From Roseobacter sp. (GTDB lineage: Bacteria > Pseudomonadota > Alphaproteobacteria > Rhodobacterales > Rhodobacteraceae): a stretch of DNA of 64,000 bases. Both the position numbers and the translations under genes were made by a program. This document shows positions 16,049-25,776 of this stretch, piece after piece (the first letter of the stretch is position 1; the number at the start of each line of letters is the position of its first letter). Below the pieces are notes generated by a model. The model was not told the DNA's origin, did no database searches, and saw only the letters and a program-made list of their open reading frames with translations. The stretch spans positions 62,001 through 126,000 of the forward strand of contig JAGXGZ010000009.1 in NCBI GenBank assembly GCA_024636495.1. Direction: 5' to 3'.

Positions 16049-17911
16049 ATGTTACGCATTTCAGAAATCAACTATTCCGTCGAAGGCCGCCCCCTGTTTG
16101 AGGAGGCCAGCGCCGTCATCCCCGAAGGTCACAAAGTGGGCCTTGTCGGGCGCAATGGCGCGGGCAAAACCACGCTGTTCCGCATTATCCGCGGCGAACT
16201 TGGTCTGGATGCCGGCGATATTTCCTTGCCGTCGCGCGCCAAGATTGGCGGCGTCGCCCAAGAGGTGCCATCGTCGGACGTGTCGTTGATCGACACAGTG
16301 CTGGCCGCAGATACCGAACGCGCCGCGCTGATGGCCGAAGCCGAGACCACCAAAGACCCCGCGCGCATTGCCGAAGTACAAACCCGGCTGGCCGATATTG
16401 ACGCTTGGTCTGCCGAAGGTCGTGCTGCCGCGATCCTCAAGGGGCTTGGATTTGACGACCACGACCAGCAACAGCCCTGTTCGGCCTATTCGGGCGGCTG
16501 GCGGATGCGCGTCGCACTGGCGGGCGTATTGTTTGCCGAGCCTGACGTGCTGTTGTTGGACGAGCCGACCAACTACCTTGACCTTGAAGGTGCGCTTTGG
16601 CTGGAAAACTATCTGGCCAAATATCCCCACACGGTGATCATCATCAGCCACGACCGTGGCCTGCTGAACCGCGCGGTGGGCGGTATCTTGCATCTCGAGG
16701 ACCGCAAGCTGACCTATTACCAAGGCAACTACGACCAGTTTGCAAAAATGCGCGCCGAAAAACGGGCGCAATTGTCAGCCGCCGCCAAAAAACAGCAGGC
16801 GCATAAGGCGCATATGCAGGCTTTCGTCGATCGCTTTAAGGCCAAAGCATCCAAGGCCAAGCAAGCCCAATCGCGGATGAAAGCCATCGAAAAGATGGTG
16901 ACGATCACCCCGCCCGAAGAAGCCGCGCGCAAGGTCTTTACCTTTCCGCAACCAGACGAGCTGTCGCCGCCGATCATCAGCATCGAGGGCGGATCGACCG
17001 GCTATACCGAAGGGGTGCCGGTGCTGTCGCGCCTGAACCTGCGCATCGACCAGGACGACCGCATCGCACTTTTGGGCCGGAACGGTCAGGGTAAATCCAC
17101 CCTGTCAAAATTGCTGTCCAACCGTCTGGTGTTGTTTGAAGGCAAGGCCGTCAATTCCAGCAAGCTGCGCATCGGCTTTTTCGCGCAGCATCAGGTGGAC
17201 GAGCTGATCATCAACGAAACGCCTTTGCAGCATATGATCACCGCCCGCCCCGGCGTCATGCAGTCAAAACTGCGCGCGCAACTGGCGGGCTTTGGCCTTG
17301 GCCCCGATCAGGCCGACACCGAGGTGGGCCGCCTGTCCGGTGGTCAAAAGGCGCGTCTGTCGCTGCTGCTGGCGACGCTTGATGCGCCGCATCTGCTGAT
17401 TTTGGACGAGCCGACAAACCACCTTGATATCGAATCCCGCGAGGCGCTGGTCGAGGCCTTGACCCGCTATTCCGGCGCTGTGATCCTTGTCAGCCACGAC
17501 ATGCATCTGCTGTCGATGGTGGCCGACCGGCTTTGGCTGGTCAGCGATGGCACGGTCAAACCCTACGAGGACGATCTCGAGGCCTATCGCAAGATGCTGC
17601 TCACGGTCGAAAAGCCCGTCAGCAAAAATGCCAAGCCAGTCAAAGAAGCGCCCAAGCCCAAACGCGCCAGCCGCGAAGACATCATTGCCCTGCGCGCCGA
17701 GGTCCGCACCGCAGAGGCCCGCGTGACCAAGATCAACGACATGCGCGACAAGCTGGCCAAGAAACTTGCCGACCCTGCCCTTTACGAAAAGGAAAAAGTA
17801 GGCGAGCTTGAGGTATGGAACAAGAAATACGCCGAAGTCATGGCCGCTTTGGAGCGTGCTGAATCGATTTGGATGGCCGCATTGGAAAAGCTCGAAACCG
17901 CGTCTGCCTGA
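16049..17911 (+). CDS. ABC-F family ATPase (Uup/YheS type)
   Basis: A 620-residue soluble protein with two ABC ATPase domains and no membrane segments, the ABC-F design of ribosome-associated translation factors. Domain 1 has [15 protein letters not shown] and [11 protein letters not shown]; domain 2 has [16 protein letters not shown] and [11 protein letters not shown]. Between them is the Lys/Ala/Gln-rich linker (about residues 235-300), and the C-terminus is a charged coiled coil, as in Uup and YheS. The ATG at 16049 gives the usual MLRISEI N-terminus, though its ribosome binding site is weak; a GTG at 16010 is possible. Which ABC-F subgroup it belongs to is not settled. Confidence 0.9.
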   Translation: MLRISEINYSVEGRPLFEEASAVIPEGHKVGLVGRNGAGKTTLFRIIRGELGLDAGDISLPSRAKIGGVAQEVPSSDVSLIDTVLAADTERAALMAEAETTKDPARIAEVQTRLADIDAWSAEGRAAAILKGLGFDDHDQQQPCSAYSGGWRMRVALAGVLFAEPDVLLLDEPTNYLDLEGALWLENYLAKYPHTVIIISHDRGLLNRAVGGILHLEDRKLTYYQGNYDQFAKMRAEKRAQLSAAAKKQQAHKAHMQAFVDRFKAKASKAKQAQSRMKAIEKMVTITPPEEAARKVFTFPQPDELSPPIISIEGGSTGYTEGVPVLSRLNLRIDQDDRIALLGRNGQGKSTLSKLLSNRLVLFEGKAVNSSKLRIGFFAQHQVDELIINETPLQHMITARPGVMQSKLRAQLAGFGLGPDQADTEVGRLSGGQKARLSLLLATLDAPHLLILDEPTNHLDIESREALVEALTRYSGAVILVSHDMHLLSMVADRLWLVSDGTVKPYEDDLEAYRKMLLTVEKPVSKNAKPVKEAPKPKRASREDIIALRAEVRTAEARVTKINDMRDKLAKKLADPALYEKEKVGELEVWNKKYAEVMAALERAESIWMAALEKLETASA

Positions 17912-17958
17912 CATTAACTTACGTCCAAAGCCATTTTCGCCTCGCTTCTCTGGCTTAT

Positions 17959-18023
17959 AAATATCCTCGGGGAAGGTGCTATAGCACCATTTTTCAAGTA
18001 AAATGGGTGGGGGCTGGCCCCCG
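17959..18023 (+). repeat. Palindromic intergenic repeat, copy 1 (also ABC-F terminator)
   Basis: After AAATATCCTCGGGG comes a perfect 14-bp palindrome (17975-17988, GGTGC/GCACC) with a following run of five T, which can terminate the ABC-F transcript. Some 20 bases further is GGGGG-CTGG-CCCCC (18009-18022). The same order of parts, with a different central hairpin, recurs at 52962-53008, so this is a dispersed element rather than a one-off terminator. Confidence 0.6.
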
Positions 18024-18033
18024 GTTAAAACAG

Positions 18034-18690
18034 ATGATGACACTCGACTTAGCATTTATGATCACGGCCTTCGCGACAATGATCGTCATTATCGATCCCT
18101 TCGCGATTGGCCCGATGTTTCTGGCGCTTACCCCTGGTATGTCACCGGCACAACGGCGCCGCGTGGCGTGGCGTGGTGTCGTAATCGCCGGCCTGATCTT
18201 GCTGGTTTTTGCGGCCTTTGGCGAGGCTGTGCTTGGCTTTATCGGGATTTCAATGCCTGCGTTTCGCGTGGCAGGCGGGATATTGCTGTTCCTGACAGCG
18301 CTTGAAATGCTGTTCGACCGCAGGACCAAGCGGCGCGAACAAAACACCACTGATCCGAACTATAACCCCGATGACCATGACCATGACGATCCGTCGGTTT
18401 TTCCGCTGGCGATCCCCCTGATTGCCGGTCCCGGCTCAATCGCATCGGTGATCTTGCTGACGGGTGAAAAGCCTGGCGTCGAAGGGTTTGTGACCGTTAT
18501 GGGCATTACCTTTGCAGTGCTGATCCTGATGGGTCTGACGATGCAAGCCAGCGGTTACCTAGAGCGCGCTTTGGGCAAGGTCGGGATCAATGTGATCACG
18601 CGGCTTTTGGGCATGCTCTTGGCGGCGCTTTCTGTGCAATTCGTCCTTGATGGGCTCAGCGCGTTCGGTTTTGGCCCCGGTGCAGGCTGA
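18034..18690 (+). CDS. MarC family integral membrane protein
   Basis: A 218-residue polytopic inner-membrane protein of the MarC/UPF0056 family. Typical segments are the N-terminal FATMIVIIDPFAIGPMFLALTPG, the central FPLAIPLIAGPGSIASVI and a hydrophobic C-terminal helix. A His/Asp-rich loop (DDHDHDDPS) lies between helices 3 and 4. The transport substrate of the family is not established, and MarC itself is no longer thought to confer multidrug resistance. The start at 18034 (or the next codon, 18037) follows the intergenic repeat; no strong ribosome binding site is seen. Confidence 0.88.
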   Translation: MMTLDLAFMITAFATMIVIIDPFAIGPMFLALTPGMSPAQRRRVAWRGVVIAGLILLVFAAFGEAVLGFIGISMPAFRVAGGILLFLTALEMLFDRRTKRREQNTTDPNYNPDDHDHDDPSVFPLAIPLIAGPGSIASVILLTGEKPGVEGFVTVMGITFAVLILMGLTMQASGYLERALGKVGINVITRLLGMLLAALSVQFVLDGLSAFGFGPGAG

Positions 18691-18741
18691 CAAACGGCCC
18701 TTAAGCCCCCATATTGATTCCCATGATAAAGGGAGTTGCCC

Positions 18742-19329
18742 ATGCCGGAGTTTGAAACAGGTCGATTGATCTATCTTGTCGTGTTGCTGGCCATGGTTGC
18801 GGGGTGGTTTTTCATGCAGGGACGCGGGGAAGGCTTTAACAAAACCCTTCAACAAGCCGCCGTTTGGGGGATGATATTCGTCGGCGTCGCCGCTGGCTTT
18901 GGCTTGTGGGGCGACTTCAGCCGCAACTCCAGTGCCCCGCAGCAAAGCTATGAGGCAGGTATCGGCAGCGTCACGATCCCGCGCGCGCGCGACGGTCACT
19001 ACTACCTCACAGCGATGATCAATGGGTCGTCTGTCCGCTTTGTCGTCGATACCGGGGCGACAGACATGGTGCTGACCCGCGAAGATGCGCAGCGCATCGG
19101 GTTGGCACCGGATACGTTGAACTATCTGGGCCGCGCAAACACCGCCAACGGAGAAGTCCGTACCGCCTTTGTGCGGCTGAACGAGGTGCAATTGGGACAA
19201 GTCCGGGATTTCGATGTGCCAGCCGTGGTCAATGACGGGCAGATGCAGCAATCGCTTTTGGGCATGGGCTATTTACAACGGTGGGGCCGGATCGAGATTG
19301 CCAACAATCAGCTTGTGTTGACCCGGTAG
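18742..19329 (+). CDS. Membrane-anchored retropepsin-like aspartic protease (TIGR02281 type)
   Basis: A 195-residue clan AA aspartic protease. Two hydrophobic segments near residues 8-25 and 40-58 anchor or export it; the catalytic motif is VVDTGATDMVLT, followed by the flap-like and GMGYLQRWG regions of the family. A single D-T-G is expected, with the active enzyme formed as a dimer. The ATG at 18742 is chosen because AAGGGAG lies seven bases upstream; a TTG two codons earlier is less likely. Substrates of these alphaproteobacterial proteases are unknown. Confidence 0.87.
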   Translation: MPEFETGRLIYLVVLLAMVAGWFFMQGRGEGFNKTLQQAAVWGMIFVGVAAGFGLWGDFSRNSSAPQQSYEAGIGSVTIPRARDGHYYLTAMINGSSVRFVVDTGATDMVLTREDAQRIGLAPDTLNYLGRANTANGEVRTAFVRLNEVQLGQVRDFDVPAVVNDGQMQQSLLGMGYLQRWGRIEIANNQLVLTR

Positions 19330-19354
19330 AAACCCAAGCAGCCTGCCAAGCCCA

Positions 19355-19813
19355 TCAGGTTTCTGCCTTTTTCTCCCAACGGCCGCTTTCCTCTGACCAG
19401 TATTGCGCCGATGCGCCGGCGGATTTAAGCGCCTTCCACTGCCCGCGCGCCGTGTTCAAGGCGATCTCGTCATTGCCGTCAAACAGGATGCAAACGCGAT
19501 CAAGCGTGCCGACTTCCGTCGCTGACACCTCGGCTCCGTGGATAGAGAAAACGCAGGTCGCCCCATTGGCCGCATCCCCCTTGGTGGTAAGCAAAATCGG
19601 CTGATCCGCGTCATGAGGCCCGCCCGCCAGCCCATGTGGCAAAAACCCGTCATCGGGCCCTTGCCACAAAGCACTGTCGATCTGGGCAAGGGCGGCCGCA
19701 TCCGTGCCGCGTACCGCCACGCGCCACCCCGCCCCTTGCGCTTTGCCCAACAGCATGATCAGCGTCTCGGCCAAGGGCCGCTGCGTCAGATGATAGAAAT
19801 AGGCAGCGCCCAT
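19355..19813 (-). CDS. holC: DNA polymerase III subunit chi
   Basis: HolC links the clamp-loader complex to SSB on the lagging strand. The 152-residue protein has the family opening AYFYHLTQRPLAETLIMLLGKA, the Asp/Leu-rich LWQGPDDGFLPHG loop and PILLTT, plus the closing RGQWKALKSAG segment with Trp contacts to SSB. It starts three bases after pepA ends, the same pepA-holC order as in E. coli, so the two are co-transcribed. Confidence 0.93.
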   Translation of the reverse strand: MGAAYFYHLTQRPLAETLIMLLGKAQGAGWRVAVRGTDAAALAQIDSALWQGPDDGFLPHGLAGGPHDADQPILLTTKGDAANGATCVFSIHGAEVSATEVGTLDRVCILFDGNDEIALNTARGQWKALKSAGASAQYWSEESGRWEKKAET

Positions 19814-19816
19814 GTT

Positions 19817-21289
19817 CTATTCGCCCTCAAAGTTGTCCGAAATCAACCGGTTTAGGGCGGCAACGCCCCAGCCTGTCGCACCTGTCGGTGCCAATGCCGT
19901 CTCGCTCTTGACAGATGCAACACCGGCGATGTCCAGATGGATCCAAGGGGTTTCATCCTTGACGAAACGGCCCAGAAACTGTGCCGCCGTCACGGCCCCG
20001 CCCATCCGACCCCCGATGTTTTTCATATCTGCGATACGGCTTTTAAGCAGGTCGTCATATCCCTTGCCCATGGGCATGCGCCATGCGCCCTCGTTCTCGG
20101 CCTCGGCTGCTTTCAAAAATGCGTTGCACAGCGGGTCATTGTTGGAAAACACACCGGCATTTTCAGCGCCAAGGCTGACGACGATGGCCCCCGTCAAGGT
20201 GGCCAGATCGATCATGCCCGCAGGCTTGAACCGTTCCTGCGCATACCACATCACGTCGCACAGCACCAAACGGCCCTCGGCGTCGGTGTTGATCACCTCG
20301 ACGGTGTCGCCTTTCATCGTTTTGATCACATCGCCGGGGCGCGTGGCATTGCCCGATGGCATGTTTTCAACGATGCCCACCAGCCCCACAACATTGGCCT
20401 TTGCCTTGCGCAGGGCAAGGCTGCGCATGACGCCCGCAACGACACCCGCGCCGCCCATGTCCATGGTCATATCTTCCATGCCCGCGCCGGGTTTGAGGCT
20501 GATCCCGCCAGTATCAAACACCACACCTTTACCGACCAACGCCAGCGGTGCCGCGTCTTTTTCACCACCGTTCCAAGTCATCACAACCACATAGGACGGG
20601 CTGTCCGATCCCTGCCCTACAGATAACAACGTGCGCATCCCAAGCGTTTCAAGCTGCGCCTCGTCCAGCACCTCGACGTCAAGTCCGATGCTTTTCATCT
20701 CGCTCAGACGGTTGGCAAATTCCGTTGTGGTCAGCACATTGGCAGGCTCGTTCGTCAGATCGCGCGTCATGAATGCGCCCTCTGCGATGGCTAGCAAAGG
20801 GGCTGCGGCGGCTTTCAGATCGTCCGGCGCAGAGGACATGACCGTGACGGCCCCCTTGCGCGGCTTGCCGTTGCTTTTGTTATCCTCGAAGGTGTAATCG
20901 CGCATCGCCAGACCAAAGCACAGCTCAGCCGCTTTGCGCAGACCGCCCGTCAGCACCATCACATCAGCGGTGCCGCGCCGTTTGGCAAGGTTTGCACCGG
21001 CCTTGCGCAGGTCATGGACGCCAGCGTTATTGGCCAGTTGCACCACATCAACGGCTTCGGCGGCCATGCCTGTGGGGTAGCCCATGCTTAGGACATCGCC
21101 GGGCTTGAGGTCGGTGAATTGGGTGCTTTGCACCAACCGCTCCAGCGCGCCCTTGGTCAGCTTGTTGATGCGCCGCGCACCCGGGTTCATCTTGCCTTCC
21201 GCATCGATCATTACGGCGACGCGGCCCACATGGTCGGCGATCTTGTCGATGTCGGTTTCGGCAAAGCTCATTGAGGTCAAAGCGGTCAT
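19817..21289 (-). CDS. pepA: Leucyl aminopeptidase (M17)
   Basis: A cytosolic, two-metal aminopeptidase of family M17, 490 residues. Metal-binding and catalytic segments are present: VGKGVVFDTGGISLKP (Lys and Asp ligands), MGGAGVV, and the family signature NTDAEGRLVLCD. The N-terminal half is the variable macrodomain-like part that can bind DNA in some members. It is divergent from lptF across a 138-bp gap and is followed directly by holC. Confidence 0.95.
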   Translation of the reverse strand: MTALTSMSFAETDIDKIADHVGRVAVMIDAEGKMNPGARRINKLTKGALERLVQSTQFTDLKPGDVLSMGYPTGMAAEAVDVVQLANNAGVHDLRKAGANLAKRRGTADVMVLTGGLRKAAELCFGLAMRDYTFEDNKSNGKPRKGAVTVMSSAPDDLKAAAAPLLAIAEGAFMTRDLTNEPANVLTTTEFANRLSEMKSIGLDVEVLDEAQLETLGMRTLLSVGQGSDSPSYVVVMTWNGGEKDAAPLALVGKGVVFDTGGISLKPGAGMEDMTMDMGGAGVVAGVMRSLALRKAKANVVGLVGIVENMPSGNATRPGDVIKTMKGDTVEVINTDAEGRLVLCDVMWYAQERFKPAGMIDLATLTGAIVVSLGAENAGVFSNNDPLCNAFLKAAEAENEGAWRMPMGKGYDDLLKSRIADMKNIGGRMGGAVTAAQFLGRFVKDETPWIHLDIAGVASVKSETALAPTGATGWGVAALNRLISDNFEGE

Positions 21290-21427
21290 GTCGGGCGTCC
21301 CTTTTCATAAGAATTGCCCCAAGACCTAGCGCGCAGATGCGCGTAAGGCCAGATAGCAGTTTTCGTGGGCGCTATTTTGCTTTATCATTTCAGAAAATTG
21401 ACCGTTTAAACACCCAAGGGATGCAGA

Positions 21428-22558
21428 TTGGCCAAGTTCGACCGCTATATGTTGTCCCAGTTTTTGATCCTGTTCAGTTTCTTTGCACTGATTTTGGTGG
21501 CCATTTTCTGGATCAACCGCGCCGTTGTGCTGTTTGACCGTCTGATCGGGGACGGCCAGACCGCGTTGGTGTTTCTTGAATTCACCGTTCTAGGCCTGCC
21601 CAAGCTGATCACCACGGTTTTCCCCATAGCGGCATTTGCGGGCGCCGTTTACGTGATCAACCGCATGACCAGCGAATCCGAATTGACCGTGTTGCAGGCC
21701 ACGGGTGCGGGCCCATGGCGACTGGCCCGGTCCGTGTTCGTGTACGGTTTATGTGTTGCGCTGATGATGTCGATCCTGACCCATTTTCTGGTGCCCATGG
21801 CCAAAGCGCAGCTGAACCAGCGCGAGGCCGAAATTTCGCAAAACGTATCGGCCCGCCTGTTGACCGAAGGCGAATTCCTGCATCCCACCTCAAAGGTTAC
21901 GTTTTATACGCGGTTGATCGGTGCCGATGGGGTCTTGCGCGATGTCTTCCTGTCCGACCGGCGCAACACCAACGAAGGGCTGATCTATACGGCCTCCGAG
22001 GCGTATCTGGTGCGCAACGGCGAGGGCACGACCTTGATCATGGTGGACGGTCTGGCGCAGCGTCTGTCAGTTGAGGGCAAGCAGCTTTCCACGGCAAAAT
22101 TCAGGGACTTTTCGTTCGATATTTCCGCTTTGGTCAGCAACAAAACCGAGGAATATATCTCGATCGACAGCATGGTCACCCCTGGTCTGATGACAGATTG
22201 GGCCGCCCTAGGCGAACAGGCCTCAGCCAGTCGCGGAATGATCGCGGAAGAGCTTCATGCGCGGTTCGAAGCCCCTTTGTTTTGCATTGTCGCCGCGATG
22301 ATCGGCTACGCGACCCTGATTTTGGGCGGGTTTTCCAGATTTGGCGTCTGGCGCGAAATCGTGATCGCCTTTGGTCTTTTGATTGCCATCGACGGGATCA
22401 GCGGCGCGCTGGTGGATGTCGTGCGCAACGATGCAAGCCGGTGGCCCTTGATGTATCTGCCCAGCCTGATCGGTGCGATTTTGGTGGCGGGCATGATCTG
22501 GCAAACCGCCAATCCGGGATGGTCCCGCCGGTTTAAGCCACGAAAGGCTGTGGCATGA
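21428..22558 (+). CDS. lptF: LPS export permease LptF
   Basis: LptF pairs with LptG and the LptB ATPase to extract lipopolysaccharide from the inner membrane. The 376-residue protein has three N-terminal membrane helices, a periplasmic beta-jellyroll (about residues 120-270) and three C-terminal helices. Typical segments are INRMTSESELTVLQATGAG (coupling helix) and the closing GAILVAGMIW. The start appears to be TTG at 21428, seven bases after AAGGGA; the first ATG (21449) would cut into the conserved N-terminus. It overlaps lptG by four bases. Confidence 0.93.
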   Translation: MAKFDRYMLSQFLILFSFFALILVAIFWINRAVVLFDRLIGDGQTALVFLEFTVLGLPKLITTVFPIAAFAGAVYVINRMTSESELTVLQATGAGPWRLARSVFVYGLCVALMMSILTHFLVPMAKAQLNQREAEISQNVSARLLTEGEFLHPTSKVTFYTRLIGADGVLRDVFLSDRRNTNEGLIYTASEAYLVRNGEGTTLIMVDGLAQRLSVEGKQLSTAKFRDFSFDISALVSNKTEEYISIDSMVTPGLMTDWAALGEQASASRGMIAEELHARFEAPLFCIVAAMIGYATLILGGFSRFGVWREIVIAFGLLIAIDGISGALVDVVRNDASRWPLMYLPSLIGAILVAGMIWQTANPGWSRRFKPRKAVA

Positions 22559-23652
22559 TCCTGCATCTTTACTTTGCGCGGCGCTTTTTGGTCGGATTGG
22601 TTGCGATCACGGCTGTGCTGTTTGCGCTGATCGTGCTGGTCGACACTGTCGATCAGGCGCGCAGATTTGGCAGCTATGATATCGGGTGGCAGCGCATTCT
22701 GGGGCTGACCATGCTCAAGGCGCCCGAGACGATGAACCTTATTTTGCCTTTGATCATGATACTGGCAACCGTGGTCCTGTTTTTGTCGCTGGCACGCTCG
22801 TCCGAACTGGTGGTCACGCGCGCGGCGGGCCGCTCCGCCTTAAGTGCGTTGCAAGCACCGGTCTGGGTCGCGTTCATTGTGGGCATCATGGCGGTGGGCA
22901 TGTTGAACCCGATCGTTGCTGCAACCAGCAAACGGTATGTGCAAGTGTCCGAAAACATCCGGGCGGGCGGTGCATCTGCCCTGTCGATCAGCAACGAAGG
23001 GTTGTGGCTGCGCCAGGGCGGCGCGCAGGGGCAGACCGTGATCCGTGCCTGGCGGTCAAATGCGGATGCGTCGGTTCTGTATGACGTGACCTTTATCTCT
23101 TACAACCTCGAAGATGGGCCCGTGCGCCGCATCGAGGCGGCAAGTGCGGCGCTTGAGGATGGCAATTGGGTGCTAAGTGATGCCAAGTCATGGCCGCTTG
23201 AGATCGGGGTAAACGCCGAAGGAAACGCCGAAACCTTCGAAACGCTGACTTTGCCGTCCAACCTGACCCTTGACCGCATCCGCGAAAGCATCAGCGACCC
23301 GGGTGCTGTGTCGATCTATGACCTGCCCGATTTCATCGACCAACTTGAACAAGCGGGCTTTTCGCCGCGCCGTCATAAGGTCTGGCTTCAGACCGAACTG
23401 GCCCGCCCGTTTTTTCTGGTCGCGATGGTTCTTGTTGCGAGCGCTTTCACCATGCGCCATACGAGGTTCGGAGGCACGGGTGTTGCCGTGCTGGCATCGG
23501 TTCTGTTGGGGTTTGGCTTGTATTTCATTCGCAGCTTTGCGCAGATTTTAGGTGAGAACGGGCAGATCCCGGTCATCCTTGCGGCATGGGCACCCCCCGC
23601 CGCATCGATCCTGTTGGCGCTTGGTCTGCTTTTACATGCGGAGGATGGCTGA
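22555..23652 (+). CDS. lptG: LPS export permease LptG
   Basis: The partner of LptF, 365 residues, with the same six-helix plus periplasmic-domain layout. It begins MILHLYFARRFL, has the coupling segment LARSSELVVTRAAGRS, and ends with four helix-rich stretches near VLASVLLGFGLYFIRSF. It begins in an ATGA overlap with lptF and ends one base before lptD, so LPS extraction and outer-membrane insertion components are co-expressed. The LptB/LptC genes are not in this window. Confidence 0.93.
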   Translation: MILHLYFARRFLVGLVAITAVLFALIVLVDTVDQARRFGSYDIGWQRILGLTMLKAPETMNLILPLIMILATVVLFLSLARSSELVVTRAAGRSALSALQAPVWVAFIVGIMAVGMLNPIVAATSKRYVQVSENIRAGGASALSISNEGLWLRQGGAQGQTVIRAWRSNADASVLYDVTFISYNLEDGPVRRIEAASAALEDGNWVLSDAKSWPLEIGVNAEGNAETFETLTLPSNLTLDRIRESISDPGAVSIYDLPDFIDQLEQAGFSPRRHKVWLQTELARPFFLVAMVLVASAFTMRHTRFGGTGVAVLASVLLGFGLYFIRSFAQILGENGQIPVILAAWAPPAASILLALGLLLHAEDG

Positions 23653-23653
23653 C

Positions 23654-25771
23654 ATGCGGCGTCTGCTGTTGATCCTTGCCTTGCTGTTGCCCCTGCCCGC
23701 TTTTGCGCAGGAAACGCCCCCACGGCCCGCGATACTGGTGGCTGATGATCTGCTGATCACCCGCGAACGCGTCTTGGTTGCGCGCGGCAATGTCGAGGCG
23801 TTTCAAGGCGATACCCGCATTCGCGCGAAATCCATCAGTTATAACGAGCAGACGGGCGCCTTGATCATCGAAGGGCCAATCGTGCTGAACGATGGAACAG
23901 GCAGCGTGATTTTGGCTGACGCCGCCGAGTTGGACAGCGGTTTACAAAACGGTCTGTTGCTTGGCGCGCGCATGGTGCTGAACCAGCAGCTACAATTGGC
24001 CGCCGTGCAAATTGACCGCGTCGACGGGCGCTATAGCCAGCTTTACAAAACCGCCGTAACGTCGTGCAAGGTCTGCGAAGACGGCGAAGTGCCGCTTTGG
24101 CAAATTCGCGCGCGCCGGGTTATTCACGACGAGGTCGGCCAGCAGCTTTATTTTGACGATGCGACGTTCCACATCAGGTCGGTTCCGGTGTTTTACCTGC
24201 CGCGCCTGCGGATGCCAGACCCAACGCTTGAGCGTGCAACCGGCTTTCTAACCCCCTCGGTTCGGACGACATCGCAACTGGGGACCGGACTCAAGGTTCC
24301 CTATTTCATCAAGCTTGGCGACAGCCGGGATTTGACCCTGACGCCTTATCTCTCGTCGGCGACGCGGACCCTTGAGTTTCGCTATCGCCAAGCCTTTGTG
24401 ACGGGTCAGATCGAAATCGAAGGGGCCTACACCCGCGATGACCAGCCCCCCAACACCACGCGCGGCTATCTTTTCGCGACCGGGGCGTTCGACATGCGGC
24501 GCGGCTATAAGCTTAGCTTTGATCTTAAAAGTGTCAGCGACGACGCCTATTTCACAGAATACGGCTATTCGGACGAAGACCGGTTGCGCAGCGATGTTAC
24601 CGTCAGCCGGGCGCGGCGCGACAGTTACGTGCGCGCCAGCCTTTATAACTTTGAAACGCTCCGCCCCGGAGAGATCAACTCGACCCTGCCCACGGTCGTG
24701 ATCGATGGCGAATTCGAGCGGCGGTTCTTCCCCAAATCCGTGGGTGGCGAAATCAGGCTGTCGCTTCAAGCGCACAGCCATCAACGCAGTTCTGTGATTG
24801 ACGTGGTTGGCCGGGATGTCGCGCGGATCAACGGCAAGGTCGAATATTTGCGGCGCTTTACGCATCGCAGCGGGCTGGTCACCGACACCCGCGCTGGCCT
24901 AAGTTTTAACGCCTTTGACGTGACCCAAGACAGTACATTTGCACAAAACCATGCCGAACTCGTGCCATCTGCTGCGGTGGCGTTCAGCTATCCCATGGCA
25001 CGCCAAGGGGCGGGCGGCATCACGCAGGTGCTGACCCCGGTTGTCCAAATCGGATGGACAGGCGGGCACCGCTTGGCGATCCCGAACGACGAAAGCACAC
25101 GGGTTGAATTTGACCAGGGCAATCTGCTGACCCTGTCACGGTTTCCGCGCCCTGATCGCCGCGAACGCGGTTCGGTTGCAGCCCTTGGGGTGAACTGGTC
25201 GCGGATCGATCCGCAGGGCTGGGATGCGCATTTGGCGATTGGTCAGGTGTTCATATCCATCTTTGACCCGGATTTTTCAGATACGTCGGGCCTGTCGGGC
25301 ACATCGTCAGACATCTTGCTGGCGGGCCAGATCCGCAACAGCCTTGGCATGTCCATCACCGCGCGAACCCTTGTCGATAACGATTTCGAGATTTCAAAGG
25401 CCGAGTTGCGGGGCGGTTGGTCGTTTCGCAATACCACGCTTGGCGGGACCTATGTCTGGTTGCAATCAGATCCGGCCGAAGCCCGCGCCATGGCCGTGTC
25501 CGAGGTATCTCTTGATGGCACTTATGATTTCCGCAAACACTGGACCGCCAGCGCCGACGTTCGCTATGATGTGGAAAACAACCAAGCGGCCACAGCTGGG
25601 TTGGGGCTGACCTATAACAACGAATGTGTGAGCGTCGACCTTTCGGTCCGCCGGCGCTATACCTCGTCAACAAGTATTGAGCCCTCAACCGATATCGGGT
25701 TTAACATCGGCCTGCGGGGCTTCTCGGCCTCCAACGGAAAAGAAAGATTTGTACGATCATGTGGGATGTAA
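23654..25771 (+). CDS. lptD: LPS-assembly protein LptD
   Basis: The outer-membrane barrel that inserts LPS into the outer leaflet. The 705-residue precursor has a signal peptide (MRRLLLILALLLPLPAFAQE), an N-terminal LptA/OstA-like beta-jellyroll (about residues 30-200, with RGNVEAFQGDTRIRAKSI) and a C-terminal beta-barrel. Cysteine pairs characteristic of LptD disulphides are suggested by SCKVCEDG and the C-terminal NNECVS and RSCGM. The ATG at 23654 is preferred, nine bases after GGAGGA. SurA, a chaperone needed for LptD folding, is encoded next. Confidence 0.94.
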   Translation: MRRLLLILALLLPLPAFAQETPPRPAILVADDLLITRERVLVARGNVEAFQGDTRIRAKSISYNEQTGALIIEGPIVLNDGTGSVILADAAELDSGLQNGLLLGARMVLNQQLQLAAVQIDRVDGRYSQLYKTAVTSCKVCEDGEVPLWQIRARRVIHDEVGQQLYFDDATFHIRSVPVFYLPRLRMPDPTLERATGFLTPSVRTTSQLGTGLKVPYFIKLGDSRDLTLTPYLSSATRTLEFRYRQAFVTGQIEIEGAYTRDDQPPNTTRGYLFATGAFDMRRGYKLSFDLKSVSDDAYFTEYGYSDEDRLRSDVTVSRARRDSYVRASLYNFETLRPGEINSTLPTVVIDGEFERRFFPKSVGGEIRLSLQAHSHQRSSVIDVVGRDVARINGKVEYLRRFTHRSGLVTDTRAGLSFNAFDVTQDSTFAQNHAELVPSAAVAFSYPMARQGAGGITQVLTPVVQIGWTGGHRLAIPNDESTRVEFDQGNLLTLSRFPRPDRRERGSVAALGVNWSRIDPQGWDAHLAIGQVFISIFDPDFSDTSGLSGTSSDILLAGQIRNSLGMSITARTLVDNDFEISKAELRGGWSFRNTTLGGTYVWLQSDPAEARAMAVSEVSLDGTYDFRKHWTASADVRYDVENNQAATAGLGLTYNNECVSVDLSVRRRYTSSTSIEPSTDIGFNIGLRGFSASNGKERFVRSCGM

Positions 25772-25776
25772 CCAAG

